DNA of 64,000 bases, taken from positions 36,558 through 100,557 of the IMG/VR virus record IMGVR_UViG_3300032236_001191; one strand, 5' to 3'. How positions within the stretch are numbered: position 1 is the first letter of the stretch; the number at the start of each line of letters is the position of its first letter. The position numbers and the translations under genes are program-made. This document shows, piece after piece, positions 15,613-24,609 of the stretch. Under the pieces are notes generated by a model. It was given only the letters and a program-made list of their open reading frames with translations. It had not been told where the DNA came from and did no database searches. This DNA comes from a virus.

Positions 15613-18600
15613 ATGTCAAAATATGGTATTGGTATATATGGTGTAGACACCACTAGGTACGGCGATAAAGAAGCCGGCCGTACTTACTATGCGTCTAATA
15701 TCAAAGCTTTATCATATGGATATAATAGTGTTTCCTTGGTTTGGAACTCAATCATTCCAGACCCTGCAGATGTAGACCGTGGGTATTCGCCAACCCACTG
15801 GAGATTGATCAAAAGCTTTTCTGGTACTCCAGATAACCCCATTGATGGAACCTTGGTTTACGGAAGTACTTTTGTTCCGGTAAACAACGTAGGTGGATTT
15901 AAAAACTCTTGGGTAGATGAAAACGTATCAGTTTTGGATACTCAGGTAGTTTATTCTATTTGGGTTTATAACGGTGAATCTTGGATTAATTGTGGTGAAG
16001 TATCTACAATCATAGTTCAAGAAACTGAAACAACCTCCTTGATTGCTAAATGGCTACCTAAAGCTTGGCTTAACTACTCTAACGGTTTTGGTGATGCAAC
16101 CGGAGAAATAGAAGACAATGATCTATACAAAGTTCTTAAAGCCTATAGTTTAATCTATGACCGTCTTCGTGCTGAGGCAAATATTCTACAGCAGTCCTCT
16201 TCCCAAAAGCAAATTCACAATAGCTTGTTACGAGCAAGTCTTGATCAGCTAGGTTTTGGTTACGAGCCTTCTCTTGGTGACTCTTATCATAGATCTCTTT
16301 ACAAAGCTGGAAATACTATTAATGCTCTTAAAGGAACTGCAAAATCTATTAGCGCCTATGTAACCGGCTTGACACATTTGGGTAATGATATAGTAATCGG
16401 CCATAATGAGCTACTTGACTATAATGATTCTTCTTTTGAAGAAAGCACGGGCCATTGGGGTCTTGACGTAGGAACTTTGGTACAACATACTTATGCAGGT
16501 ACCGGTACTGGTACAGCCTACGGTGATTTAGGTGTGACAGTGGCTACGCCTGTAGTTCCTCTATACGATCCTTTAAGCCCACCACGTATGGCTGGATTTG
16601 CATCTGTTGCTATGCCTGCTGCACCAAGTGTTGCTAATCCCACCCCACAAACTTCTACGCTATCCCTTCCCGCAGTAGGATTGAGCGTTACTAATTACGG
16701 AGTTCCAGTAAAGCCAAAAACTCGCTATCTATTTTCTGGCTGGGCAAAGCATTTAGATAACCCAGCAACAGTTTCAGCATACATAACTTGGTACGCATAC
16801 AATGGAAATGTTATCTCAACTACTGCTGCCCCAACTACTTTGACCACAACTACATCATGGGCTGAGTTTACCTCTAAAAATGATGTCGGACGAAATGGGG
16901 TTTTATCTCCAGACACTGCAGTTTATGCAACCATCAGGGTAGTGGTAGTGCCAACAACTTTGCTAGCTAGTACATGCTTGTTTGATCTGTTTCAATTATC
17001 AGATGCAAGTAAGAGCTTAGAGTTTGAAGATGCTAGAAAAGTTAGAGTGTATCTTCGTGGAGAACGTGAGAACTTCCTTCACAACCCAGATTTTGAAGAA
17101 GGTTCTGGCGGATGGATTGCCTCTGATAACGGGTCGTTTGCACAAGACCCTACGGTGTACAACACCTCAATCTATCATGGCTCATGTCTTGGAGAACTGA
17201 CAGTTGTTACCCCAGGCCTAGCGTACGTATCTTCTGACTGGTTTGTTGTAGAGCCTGGACAAAACTATACGTTTAGCGGTTGGATTAGTAGCCACTATCC
17301 AAATATTGGCCATGTCAAGGCACGTATTGAATTTTCTAACCGTGAGTCAATCGATAAACAAACTCAAATCTTAAATGATTCAGATGGGTACTATTACGAA
17401 AACCAAGCCTACTATGTAGACTCTGATCCTTACCTACTATCTGCTCACACAGTTTTAGATGATAACGGCAACGTAATCGTAGATGCTTTTGAACCAGGAA
17501 CTCCTCCGCAGTATGTGCCTACAAAGGTACAAGTTTCTGTAACGGGTATCGCACCCCAGTATACACGTGATTCCGGAATGCCTATGGCTAAGGTATCTAT
17601 TGTGCTATTAGATGCAGCAAACGCTGAACCTAGCTGGACTGTATACATGGATGGTTTTTCCGTTCAAGCAGCTACCACAGCAGTTCCTTTCTTTTCAGGA
17701 AATGGTGCACCACTTCCTGTTGATCCTGTAAATGATTTGTTCTTTCCTGCTGGAGATACTTTCTGGGAAACTAAGAACATTATTAATTTAATCCAGAACC
17801 CTTCATTTGAAACTACTAGTAACTGGACAACAGCTACTGGAACAACTTTGACTACTGATACAGGTGGAATGGCAGCGGTTAGAGCTGTGCTTCCTAACGG
17901 TACTCTTGAAAATGCTATCGGACCAGAGCCGTATGGACCAAAGTTTGGTACCAAGATTGGCAAGGTTGCCTATTCTCCAACTGTTGGTGGATCCATCAGC
18001 ACTACCGTTTATCTTCCATCTCCGGCAGTTGGTGGAGAAGACTTTGTGGTATCAGCATCTGTTCGTGCTGCAGAAGGAGTTTATGTAATCTCTACTTCTG
18101 GTAACGGTGCCACCTCACAAAACAGTATCGAAGTTTATCAGCATGACCAGTATCAGTGGATTCGTATTGCTGCTGTTCGTCAGCTAGTGCCTGGTGAAAC
18201 TTCATTTACAGTAACTTTAGGCATTACCCCACCACCACCATTCTTTCCAGGTGGACCGGCTGGATATACTATTGGACCTACAAGTTTTTTCCATGTTGAT
18301 GGTTTTCAAGCAGAGTATGGCCGAATTCCTAATGGTTTCTTAGACCCAGCCCTTACATCTACCCACACTGTTTCTAACCCGGGTAACCCTTCTACGTTAA
18401 TGTACGTGGGACAAACTCAAAGTAAAAATGGTGGTAAGAGTAGCTTTATATATAACTATGGGGTTAAAACAGCTAGACTAAGAGAATCCCTAGGATTAAT
18501 TATGCCTAGCGGAAGTTCTTGGTGCATTAAGTCAGGAATTCCTACAGAGGAATACCCAGAGTTAATTGAGTCGTTAATTCCATCTGCATCTTTTGAAAAA

Positions 18601-19104
18601 GACCTTGGTTCTTGGACGGGTACTAACTCAACTCTTGCTAGAGTTATCTCTAGAGGATCTTTGTTTAATGAGTTTGTAACTCATGGAGCTGCCTATGCTT
18701 TGGTAAAAACTTCTGGAACAAACAATGCCACAAAGTCATTTGGTATTTCTACTGGACATGTAACCGTCTTGCCAGGTCGTGGATACTACGCATCTGTAGC
18801 TATACGACCAGCTAACTCTGATTCTTTGGGTTCTTATACTCTGAGAGTTGACTTCTATAATGCTAGCGGAGGACTAATCCCAGTATATAAGACAGTCAAT
18901 AACGCACAAGTTTTGGCTACTGATGAATATCGTTCAGTAACTATTAACGTTACGCATACAGACCGTTGGGCATATATTGCCAAAGTCTTGCCAGCCTTTA
19001 CGACTTTGACAGCCTCATATGCTATACTTACCGTTACATATAACCCAACAAGTTATGTGGCAGGTCAAGCTTTCCATATTGACAGGGCTGTATTTAGAGA
19101 GTAG
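15613..19104 (+). CDS. Giant tail adhesin with carbohydrate-binding-like repeats
   Basis: A 1163-residue protein. Residues about 28-140 look like a fibronectin-type or beta-sandwich module; about 140-260 resemble P2 gpI-type tail proteins (LIAKWLPKAWLNYSN, then KGTAKSISAYVTGLT). Four carbohydrate-binding-module-like units begin near residues 267, 487, 724 and 986, each opening with a variant of N-x-SFE-x-GxW (DSSFEESTGHW, NPDFEEGSGGW, NPSFETTSNW, SASFEKDLGSW). Likely the receptor-binding protein for cell-wall glycans. Binding is inferred from fold resemblance only. Confidence 0.75.
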   Translation: MSKYGIGIYGVDTTRYGDKEAGRTYYASNIKALSYGYNSVSLVWNSIIPDPADVDRGYSPTHWRLIKSFSGTPDNPIDGTLVYGSTFVPVNNVGGFKNSWVDENVSVLDTQVVYSIWVYNGESWINCGEVSTIIVQETETTSLIAKWLPKAWLNYSNGFGDATGEIEDNDLYKVLKAYSLIYDRLRAEANILQQSSSQKQIHNSLLRASLDQLGFGYEPSLGDSYHRSLYKAGNTINALKGTAKSISAYVTGLTHLGNDIVIGHNELLDYNDSSFEESTGHWGLDVGTLVQHTYAGTGTGTAYGDLGVTVATPVVPLYDPLSPPRMAGFASVAMPAAPSVANPTPQTSTLSLPAVGLSVTNYGVPVKPKTRYLFSGWAKHLDNPATVSAYITWYAYNGNVISTTAAPTTLTTTTSWAEFTSKNDVGRNGVLSPDTAVYATIRVVVVPTTLLASTCLFDLFQLSDASKSLEFEDARKVRVYLRGERENFLHNPDFEEGSGGWIASDNGSFAQDPTVYNTSIYHGSCLGELTVVTPGLAYVSSDWFVVEPGQNYTFSGWISSHYPNIGHVKARIEFSNRESIDKQTQILNDSDGYYYENQAYYVDSDPYLLSAHTVLDDNGNVIVDAFEPGTPPQYVPTKVQVSVTGIAPQYTRDSGMPMAKVSIVLLDAANAEPSWTVYMDGFSVQAATTAVPFFSGNGAPLPVDPVNDLFFPAGDTFWETKNIINLIQNPSFETTSNWTTATGTTLTTDTGGMAAVRAVLPNGTLENAIGPEPYGPKFGTKIGKVAYSPTVGGSISTTVYLPSPAVGGEDFVVSASVRAAEGVYVISTSGNGATSQNSIEVYQHDQYQWIRIAAVRQLVPGETSFTVTLGITPPPPFFPGGPAGYTIGPTSFFHVDGFQAEYGRIPNGFLDPALTSTHTVSNPGNPSTLMYVGQTQSKNGGKSSFIYNYGVKTARLRESLGLIMPSGSSWCIKSGIPTEEYPELIESLIPSASFEKDLGSWTGTNSTLARVISRGSLFNEFVTHGAAYALVKTSGTNNATKSFGISTGHVTVLPGRGYYASVAIRPANSDSLGSYTLRVDFYNASGGLIPVYKTVNNAQVLATDEYRSVTINVTHTDRWAYIAKVLPAFTTLTASYAILTVTYNPTSYVAGQAFHIDRAVFRE

Positions 19105-19109
19105 GCAAA

Positions 19110-19376
19110 ATGACCAACGTTATACTTGCGGGAATGGCAACTGCGCTTATCCTAAACGTAGTTGAGACATTTATATACTCATTGGGCAAATGGCGGGGTC
19201 TATTGGCCCTAGGAGCCGCTTTTGGTGGTTTGGGTACCTTGGGTATCAAATTGTCTTATTTGCCCGTCTATGGCCTTGCTACGACCTTTTTAGGGCTAGT
19301 TCTGTCCCTATCCGTAGAACAAATTTTTTCCGGGGTTGATGCAAAGCAGCTTCCTAAAAGGATCCCAGTACGATAA
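19110..19376 (+). CDS. Small membrane protein
   Basis: 88 residues with hydrophobic segments at about 5-22, 28-48 and 52-75 and a short charged tail ending in KRIPVR. It sits at the end of the tail operon, 5 bases after the adhesin gene. It could be a holin or a membrane partner of injection; the sequence does not decide. The SD-sequestering hairpin of the next gene begins seven bases after its stop. Confidence 0.55.
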   Translation: MTNVILAGMATALILNVVETFIYSLGKWRGLLALGAAFGGLGTLGIKLSYLPVYGLATTFLGLVLSLSVEQIFSGVDAKQLPKRIPVR

Positions 19377-19382
19377 TCTTTA

Positions 19383-19399
19383 CCTCCTGAGACAGGAGG
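19383..19399 (+). promoter_or_regulatory. Hairpin sequestering the Shine-Dalgarno of the initiator gene
   Basis: CCTCCTG-AGA-CAGGAGG forms a perfect 7-bp stem. Its 3' arm is the Shine-Dalgarno sequence of the ATG at 19405, so folding would block initiation. It may be opened by coupled ribosomes or a protein; that is inference. Confidence 0.6.
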
Positions 19400-19404
19400 G
19401 TCTT

Positions 19405-20316
19405 ATGAAACAACCACCATCGTGGGATGACAAACGCTTTTCGCTAAGAGCAAAAGCAATCTACAACATCTACATCCAATACGGACGTGTGCTATCTGCA
19501 GATGAACTTGTGTCACAGCTCAAAGAAGGCCGTGACGCTATTCAGACTGCCATAAATGAACTTAAAGCTTATAACTACATTCGTGTAACCCGACGACAAA
19601 TTAACGGCCAGTACATTAGTCACCTTAAGTTTGTGGAAAGTCAGGCCCTGGAAACCAGGACCGGAAACTCAGGGCACCTATACATAGATAGCTTACAAGC
19701 TAATAGCTTAAGTAATAGTATAGATATAGATACTAACGTATCTATATCTATAGGGGCTGCGCCCCTTGAGAAGAAGGAGTCTGAAATGGCATGGCCAGGT
19801 TTTGAAGAAGAAGTTGTTACGCCTAAGAAGAACCTTCGTGCGAAGCTGGACTCAGACGATGACTCAGGCGCCGTAGGCAAGGTTGTAGACAAAGCTGCTT
19901 TACGCAGACTGAAATACAAAAAGACAACTTTTGAATCCACACCACGCTCAGCCAAGCGCCACGACCTTCCAGAAGAAGAGTGGGCTAGTCCTGAGCTTGT
20001 AGGTGAGTTCTACGACTTGATGCGTGAGAAAGCTACAGGTGCCCCAAACCAAGTTAACGGTTCAGACCTTGGAAGTTGGATCAACAAGCAAAAAGGTTCC
20101 GGCACAGAGTACGTATCAATTCTCAAAGCCATACGAATGTTCTTTGCTGATCCAAGAAACTTGCACGATGTTGGCACAGGTCCTTCATTAATGCACCGCT
20201 TTATGGCATACTATGGAACTGTATGGGGAATTGTCACAAAGGACGTGAAGTCTAAGTACGAAGACGACGAGCTACTTGCAAGTCAGGAACGTATGCTTAA
20301 ACTATTGGAGGGGTAA
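19405..20316 (+). CDS. Winged-helix replication initiator-like protein
   Basis: 303 residues. I chose the ATG at 19405 because CAGGAGG sits five bases upstream. Residues about 8-70 form a winged helix (RAKAIYNIYIQYGRVLSADELVSQL, DAIQTAINELKAYNYI). The middle is acidic and low complexity; the C-terminal part (LVGEFYDLMREKATG, AIRMFFADPRN) resembles helicase-loader-interacting domains. Followed without a gap by a DnaC-like ATPase, so an origin-recognition or loader-recruitment role is likely. Confidence 0.6.
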   Translation: MKQPPSWDDKRFSLRAKAIYNIYIQYGRVLSADELVSQLKEGRDAIQTAINELKAYNYIRVTRRQINGQYISHLKFVESQALETRTGNSGHLYIDSLQANSLSNSIDIDTNVSISIGAAPLEKKESEMAWPGFEEEVVTPKKNLRAKLDSDDDSGAVGKVVDKAALRRLKYKKTTFESTPRSAKRHDLPEEEWASPELVGEFYDLMREKATGAPNQVNGSDLGSWINKQKGSGTEYVSILKAIRMFFADPRNLHDVGTGPSLMHRFMAYYGTVWGIVTKDVKSKYEDDELLASQERMLKLLEG

Positions 20317-20996
20317 TGTATAAACTCGATGAATTGCCAGGATCCATCAAGTCACAGATTCGCCGTTCCAATGTCCCAATGAAAAGCATCGGTTTAGAAT
20401 TTTCAGATTTAGATCCCAGCCCTACTCTGGACGCCGTACAACTATGGGTAGAGCAAGTGAAAGCAGGGAAGATCATCCAGGCATCAGGAGAGCCAAGCTG
20501 TGGACTCGGCTTACTTCTGATTGGTGAACCCGGTCATGGGAAGACAACAATCGCATCAACAACGCTACAGACTCTGGTTCGGACTGTACCAAGGTTGATG
20601 TGGGGTAATCCGGAGGGCACAGTAAGGCGTCAAACTTACTTTTCGGATTATCCAAAACTTTTACGTCTACAGAAATATCTGTGGAATGCTGAAGACGATG
20701 ACGACTCAAACTTGCTTATGCAGGGTCTTCATGGAGACGCAGGTAAAGAAAACAATGTACCAGTATTTGTCTTAGATGATATTGGTAAAGAGTACCGAAC
20801 TGCAAACGGTTGGGCAGAAAATACGTTTGATTCAATTTTGAGATCACGATTTAATGCTGGACTTCCAACCATCGTTACGACAAATGTCCCCCTAAAAGAC
20901 TGGGGTACAGTGTATGGTGAACCAATGGGCAGTTTTGCTCATGAAGCTTTTATACCACTTGTGGTAAAATCTAGTCGAGGGGATCGTAGAAAATGA
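20316..20996 (+). CDS. DnaC-like helicase loader ATPase
   Basis: 226 residues with Walker A GEPGHGKT (residues about 70-78) and Walker B VFVLDDIG (about 150-157), then TIVTTNVPLKDW, the sensor-1-like Asn region of DnaC/IstB-type ATPases. Start codon overlaps the previous stop. Encoded between an initiator-like protein and the DnaB-like helicase, it most likely loads that helicase. Confidence 0.85.
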   Translation: MYKLDELPGSIKSQIRRSNVPMKSIGLEFSDLDPSPTLDAVQLWVEQVKAGKIIQASGEPSCGLGLLLIGEPGHGKTTIASTTLQTLVRTVPRLMWGNPEGTVRRQTYFSDYPKLLRLQKYLWNAEDDDDSNLLMQGLHGDAGKENNVPVFVLDDIGKEYRTANGWAENTFDSILRSRFNAGLPTIVTTNVPLKDWGTVYGEPMGSFAHEAFIPLVVKSSRGDRRK

Positions 20997-21289
20997 GGAC
21001 GTCAATGAATCAGTGGCAAGCCACGCAGTTATTCTTGTCTGATACAGGTGTGCACGAGGTTGAGGTAAACCTTGGCAGCCACCGTCTACGATGCAACTGT
21101 AATGGCTACAGTGCCAGATCAAACTGTAAGCACACTAGGTTTGTAAAAGAGAAGATGGATAACAACGGTGGAGTTTATCCAACCGAAGTTTCAACACGTA
21201 TCTCTAAGATCGAAACTATGGTTGCTAGCCAAGATCCAGAAGCTTTTAGAAAGATGCTGATTAACTACGGCAAAATAGAAGTGGTTTAA
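20993..21289 (+). CDS. SWIM-type zinc finger protein
   Basis: 98 residues starting in an ATGA overlap. The central HRLRCNCNGYSARSNCKHTRFV matches the SWIM pattern CxCx(n)CxH. SWIM fingers bind DNA or proteins; in phage replication modules they are small accessory factors. The remainder has no recognised domain. Confidence 0.65.
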   Translation: MRTSMNQWQATQLFLSDTGVHEVEVNLGSHRLRCNCNGYSARSNCKHTRFVKEKMDNNGGVYPTEVSTRISKIETMVASQDPEAFRKMLINYGKIEVV

Positions 21290-21291
21290 TC

Positions 21292-21693
21292 GTGCGAGGG
21301 GGCGACATTTCAAATGAAGTTCCTCTTCGTGTTCTAGTAACGCTAGATTGCATCATAGACCGAAAACCAACTTTTAAACGAGTACTGGGTATTCCGGTTA
21401 TGGGTGAAGAGACTACTTATAACAGACAAGCACTTGCACACTTTTGGCGTTTCAGCGAAAAGCATGACTATACTTTTGAGTTAGTTGGTTTTGAGTACAC
21501 GCAAAAAGAAATGGAACGAGTACTAGAAGATCTTGACAATCTAGGTACCAATCCATTTAATTATGCAAAGGCATATAACGTAGTTGCAGATTTGGTTGGA
21601 GAACTTCCTTATCGTCCTGAGGTAAAAGGGGTAGTAGATATACCCTCTCGTGCGCTAAGATACGGCAGTAAATATATGGAGACGGGGGCATAA
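21292..21693 (+). CDS. Unknown replication-module protein
   Basis: 133 residues from a GTG start two bases after the SWIM gene. The N-terminus VPLRVLVTLDCIIDRKPTF looks like the first strand of an alpha/beta fold, but no catalytic pattern is complete. It ends in an ATG overlap with the helicase gene, so it belongs to the replication operon. Confidence 0.5.
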   Translation: MRGGDISNEVPLRVLVTLDCIIDRKPTFKRVLGIPVMGEETTYNRQALAHFWRFSEKHDYTFELVGFEYTQKEMERVLEDLDNLGTNPFNYAKAYNVVADLVGELPYRPEVKGVVDIPSRALRYGSKYMETGA

Positions 21694-22928
21694 TGGCAGC
21701 AGATAATGAGGTTAGACTATTATCTAGAGCTATTCGTACTAGAGATATTTCAGCGTTACTAGAAGCCGGTATAGATAGCGATTGGTTCTTTGTTGAGGAC
21801 AATCGCCAAGTTTGGCGTTTCTTAAAACAGCACTGGACTAAGTACCAGGAAGTTCCTACAGCCGTTACGGTTAAGGATAACTTCCCCACATACAATCTTC
21901 TTGCCGTAGACGACTCTATTGAATACCTAGTTGATCAGCTAGTTGAGTACCGTAGACGTCAAAGTGCAATCACTGTAATTCAGACTGCTTCTGATCTTAT
22001 CGCTACCGGAGATCATGACGCAGCTATTGCATCTATGAACCAAGGCATCGCAAAGATTGCTGATGAGGGTGTTCGTCAAAGTACAGATATTGATCTTACT
22101 CATGACGCTATGGCTCGTTTTGAAGAGTACCGAGAAATCAAGACTCGTCCAAACGGTTTGCTTGGCATGGCTACAGGGTTTCCAACAATTGATAAAGCTA
22201 CCGCTGGACTACAGGGCGGTCAGCTTGTAACAATCATTGCTCCTCCAAAGACAGGTAAATCTGTACTTGCTTTGCAGATGGCAGTTAACATTCACAACGA
22301 CGGTTTTGTTCCTATGTTTCAGTCTTTTGAAATGAACAATATTGAGCAACAACATCGTCATGACTCTATGAGAGCTAAGATTGCACACTCACGTCTTGTG
22401 CGTGGAAGTCTTAACCCAGATGAAGAACGCCGATACAAAGCTACCCTGGCGCATATGGAAACTATGCACAAGTTTTATCTTAGCGATTCCGTAACTGCTT
22501 TGACGGTCAGCGGATTGGGTGCAAAGATCGACAAGCTTCGTCCTGACGTAGTGTTTGTTGACGGTGTTTATCTTATGGTTGACGAGGTTAGTGGTGAGCA
22601 GAATAGCCCACAGGCATTGACCAACATTACCCGTTCCCTAAAACAACTTGCTCAGGCAAAGAATATCCCAGTCGTTATCAGTACCCAGGTTTTGCTATGG
22701 AAGATGAAGGGCAAGAAAGTATCTGCGGATGCTATCGGTTATTCTTCGTCTTTCTATCAAGACTCTGACGTAATCTTTGGTTTGCAACGCCAGGATGAAG
22801 AAGATGACACTACTCGTGAATTAAAGATTGTTGCTAGTCGTAACAGCGGACCTGCCGCTACCGATCTCCTTTGGGATTGGGAAGAGGGAAAGTTTGAGGA
22901 ATATGGTACCTTCGGCATCACCATTTGA
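21693..22928 (+). CDS. DnaB-like replicative helicase
   Basis: 411 residues. RecA-type core with Walker A APPKTGKS (about 183-190) after the typical TGFPTIDKATAGLQGGQL, MFQSFEMNN (DnaB motif with catalytic Glu), and LRPDVVFVDGVYLM (Walker B). It is followed by IPVVISTQVLLWKM and a finger region near RNSGPA. Shorter than bacterial DnaB, with a reduced N-terminal domain. It unwinds the fork with the primase encoded downstream. Confidence 0.88.
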   Translation: MAADNEVRLLSRAIRTRDISALLEAGIDSDWFFVEDNRQVWRFLKQHWTKYQEVPTAVTVKDNFPTYNLLAVDDSIEYLVDQLVEYRRRQSAITVIQTASDLIATGDHDAAIASMNQGIAKIADEGVRQSTDIDLTHDAMARFEEYREIKTRPNGLLGMATGFPTIDKATAGLQGGQLVTIIAPPKTGKSVLALQMAVNIHNDGFVPMFQSFEMNNIEQQHRHDSMRAKIAHSRLVRGSLNPDEERRYKATLAHMETMHKFYLSDSVTALTVSGLGAKIDKLRPDVVFVDGVYLMVDEVSGEQNSPQALTNITRSLKQLAQAKNIPVVISTQVLLWKMKGKKVSADAIGYSSSFYQDSDVIFGLQRQDEEDDTTRELKIVASRNSGPAATDLLWDWEEGKFEEYGTFGITI

Positions 22929-23184
22929 TGGCAGCCAGCTATGTGCTCAAGTAGACAAAGACTGGTTTTTTCCAGACGAAGTTGACGATGAGGTAGAAGT
23001 GTTTAGTCTTAAAGAACTAAATGCCAAAGCCGTATGTCTTATGTGTCCTCTGAGTAAAGCTTGCCTGGACTATGCTCTTAAGACTCCATCACTAGAGGGA
23101 ATCTGGGGAGGAACTACAAAGCATGAGAGAAAGCTTATGCGACGTAGATTACGTGCAAGGGAGCTAAAGCTTGCTAGATCTTAG
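22903..23184 (+). CDS. WhiB-like transcription regulator 1
   Basis: 93 residues from ATG 22903, which overlaps the helicase gene and has GAGGA upstream. Four Cys at 14, 45, 48 and 54 give the canonical C-x30-CxxC-x5-C for a [4Fe-4S] cluster, followed by GIWGG (66-70) and a basic C-terminal arm rich in Arg. WhiB proteins bind sigma factor region 4 and are limited to Actinobacteria and their phages. Confidence 0.9.
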   Translation: MVPSASPFDGSQLCAQVDKDWFFPDEVDDEVEVFSLKELNAKAVCLMCPLSKACLDYALKTPSLEGIWGGTTKHERKLMRRRLRARELKLARS

Positions 23185-23347
23185 AGATAAAGAAAATCCT
23201 TTAGAGGTTTGTATATGCGGATCCACTTTGTGGAAAGTGCAGGCAATGTTTGAAGAAGGTGAGATAAGCCTTTATATGCTAGATATGGAGTGTGCGTTAT
23301 GCGGAGCTTTAGCTACCGCACCAACGCCAATTGATTATAGGAGTTGA
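23171..23347 (+). CDS. Small zinc-ribbon protein, TTG start
   Basis: 58 codons in a frame overlapping the WhiB end. The only usable initiator is TTG 23171. It carries VCICGSTLWKV and MECALCGALATAP, a CxC plus CxxC knuckle pair. Composition and overlap support a real gene; the start is uncertain. Confidence 0.45.
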   Translation: MLDLRDKENPLEVCICGSTLWKVQAMFEEGEISLYMLDMECALCGALATAPTPIDYRS

Positions 23348-23349
23348 AT

Positions 23350-23532
23350 ATGGTAACATTTTTAATGGGTTTAATTATGGGGGCTTACTTTACGTGGGCA
23401 ATTTTAACTAGAGATATTGACCCAAGAGACAAAGCTGACGGGGTAGATGTTATATGCTACGGCTGTGGTAGAAAGTATTGGATCAGTTATGAAAACTTTA
23501 GAACGTCTAACTACTGTACACAGTGTAAATAA
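23350..23532 (+). CDS. Membrane-anchored zinc-ribbon protein
   Basis: 60 residues. The first 19 form a transmembrane helix (MVTFLMGLIMGAYFTWAIL), followed by a charged linker and a CxxC...CxxC ribbon (ICYGCGRKYW, NYCTQCK). AGGAG precedes the ATG. The metal-binding head would face the cytoplasm if the helix is N-out, which is inferred. Confidence 0.6.
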   Translation: MVTFLMGLIMGAYFTWAILTRDIDPRDKADGVDVICYGCGRKYWISYENFRTSNYCTQCK

Positions 23533-23542
23533 AGGAGTCACC

Positions 23543-23644
23543 ATGTGTCATCTATGCGGATCAACAGAAAAGACTGAACTATTTGGTGTGACTCAGATCT
23601 ATCTTTGCAAGAACTGCTGGTCAAATAACTCTAAGGGAGAATAA
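23543..23644 (+). CDS. 33-residue zinc ribbon
   Basis: A minimal rubredoxin-knuckle protein: MCHLCGSTEKTEL and YLCKNCWSN, giving CxxC-x16-CxxC. AAAGGAG is 7 bases before the ATG. It touches the primase start (ATAATG). A longer frame from 23447 is overlapped by the preceding gene and lacks a ribosome site. Confidence 0.55.
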   Translation: MCHLCGSTEKTELFGVTQIYLCKNCWSNNSKGE

Positions 23645-24609
23645 TGTACAAAGAGGGTGACGTAGAACAAGTACTTCTACGTTTGGGTATTGATGCCAAT
23701 CAGCGCAATTCAGAGCTGACTGGCTATTGCCCTATGCACCTAGAACGTGTAGGCCGGGAAGATAGCAATCCTTCCTGGTCTATCAACGTTGAGACCGGTG
23801 TACACCATTGCTTCTCCTGTGGCTATAAAGGTAGCCTATTAAGCCTTGTAGCGGACATTAACGAGTTTTTAACCCAGTGGGGACGTTACGACTACGACGC
23901 AGCTAAAGACTGGCTTAGAAGCCAGATTGAGGTTGATTTTGAGGCACTCAAGAAACATTTAGAAGAGCTTAGAAATTCTTACGTAGCTCCTACCAAGCCT
24001 CTAGAAATGAGTGAAGCTCGTCTTGCGGTATTTACTGAACCTATTCAAGAAGCTTTAGATGCTCGTGCGTTGACTGCAGAAGCTTGCGAGCTTTATGGGG
24101 TTAAATGGGAGCTTAAGAATAACCTTTGGATTACTCCTATTCGTGAGCCTAAAACATTTAAGTTACTTGGGTGGCAAGAAAAAGGGCAGAAAAGCCGTAC
24201 CTTTAGAAACCGTCCTATGGGCGTTGTGAAGTCCAGCACACTCTTTGGAATTGACACCTGGAAAGGTGGCACAATGATCATTGTAGAGTCGCCTTTAGAT
24301 GCCGTGCATCTAGCTAGTTGTGGGTATACCGGTGGACTTGCAACCTTTGGGGCTTCTATCTCAGAGGCACAGATTGACCTAATGCGAATGGCTGATAGAC
24401 TTATCATTGCATTTGATAATCCTAAGATTGATGCTGCTGGGGAAAAAGCCTCAAAAGCTATTCTTAGTACCCCAGGACTAGAACCTATCTTCTTTAGCTA
24501 TGGTGACCTAGGGGTAAAAGATATTGGGGATATGACTGCTGAAATGATTGGTGCTGGCCTTGAAAATGCCAAGCATTGTGTCTACGGAGAGAAAGCTATC
24601 TACTCATGA
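23644..24609 (+). CDS. DnaG-type primase
   Basis: 321 residues. N-terminal CHC2 zinc finger with Cys29, His32, Cys56 and Cys59 (YCPMH...HHCFSCG), then a linker and a Toprim domain with MIIVESPLDAVHLAS and LIIAFDNPKIDAAG (conserved Glu and DxD-like positions). Shorter than bacterial DnaG and lacking an obvious helicase-binding C-terminal domain. It makes RNA primers for PolA. Confidence 0.88.
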   Translation: MYKEGDVEQVLLRLGIDANQRNSELTGYCPMHLERVGREDSNPSWSINVETGVHHCFSCGYKGSLLSLVADINEFLTQWGRYDYDAAKDWLRSQIEVDFEALKKHLEELRNSYVAPTKPLEMSEARLAVFTEPIQEALDARALTAEACELYGVKWELKNNLWITPIREPKTFKLLGWQEKGQKSRTFRNRPMGVVKSSTLFGIDTWKGGTMIIVESPLDAVHLASCGYTGGLATFGASISEAQIDLMRMADRLIIAFDNPKIDAAGEKASKAILSTPGLEPIFFSYGDLGVKDIGDMTAEMIGAGLENAKHCVYGEKAIYS

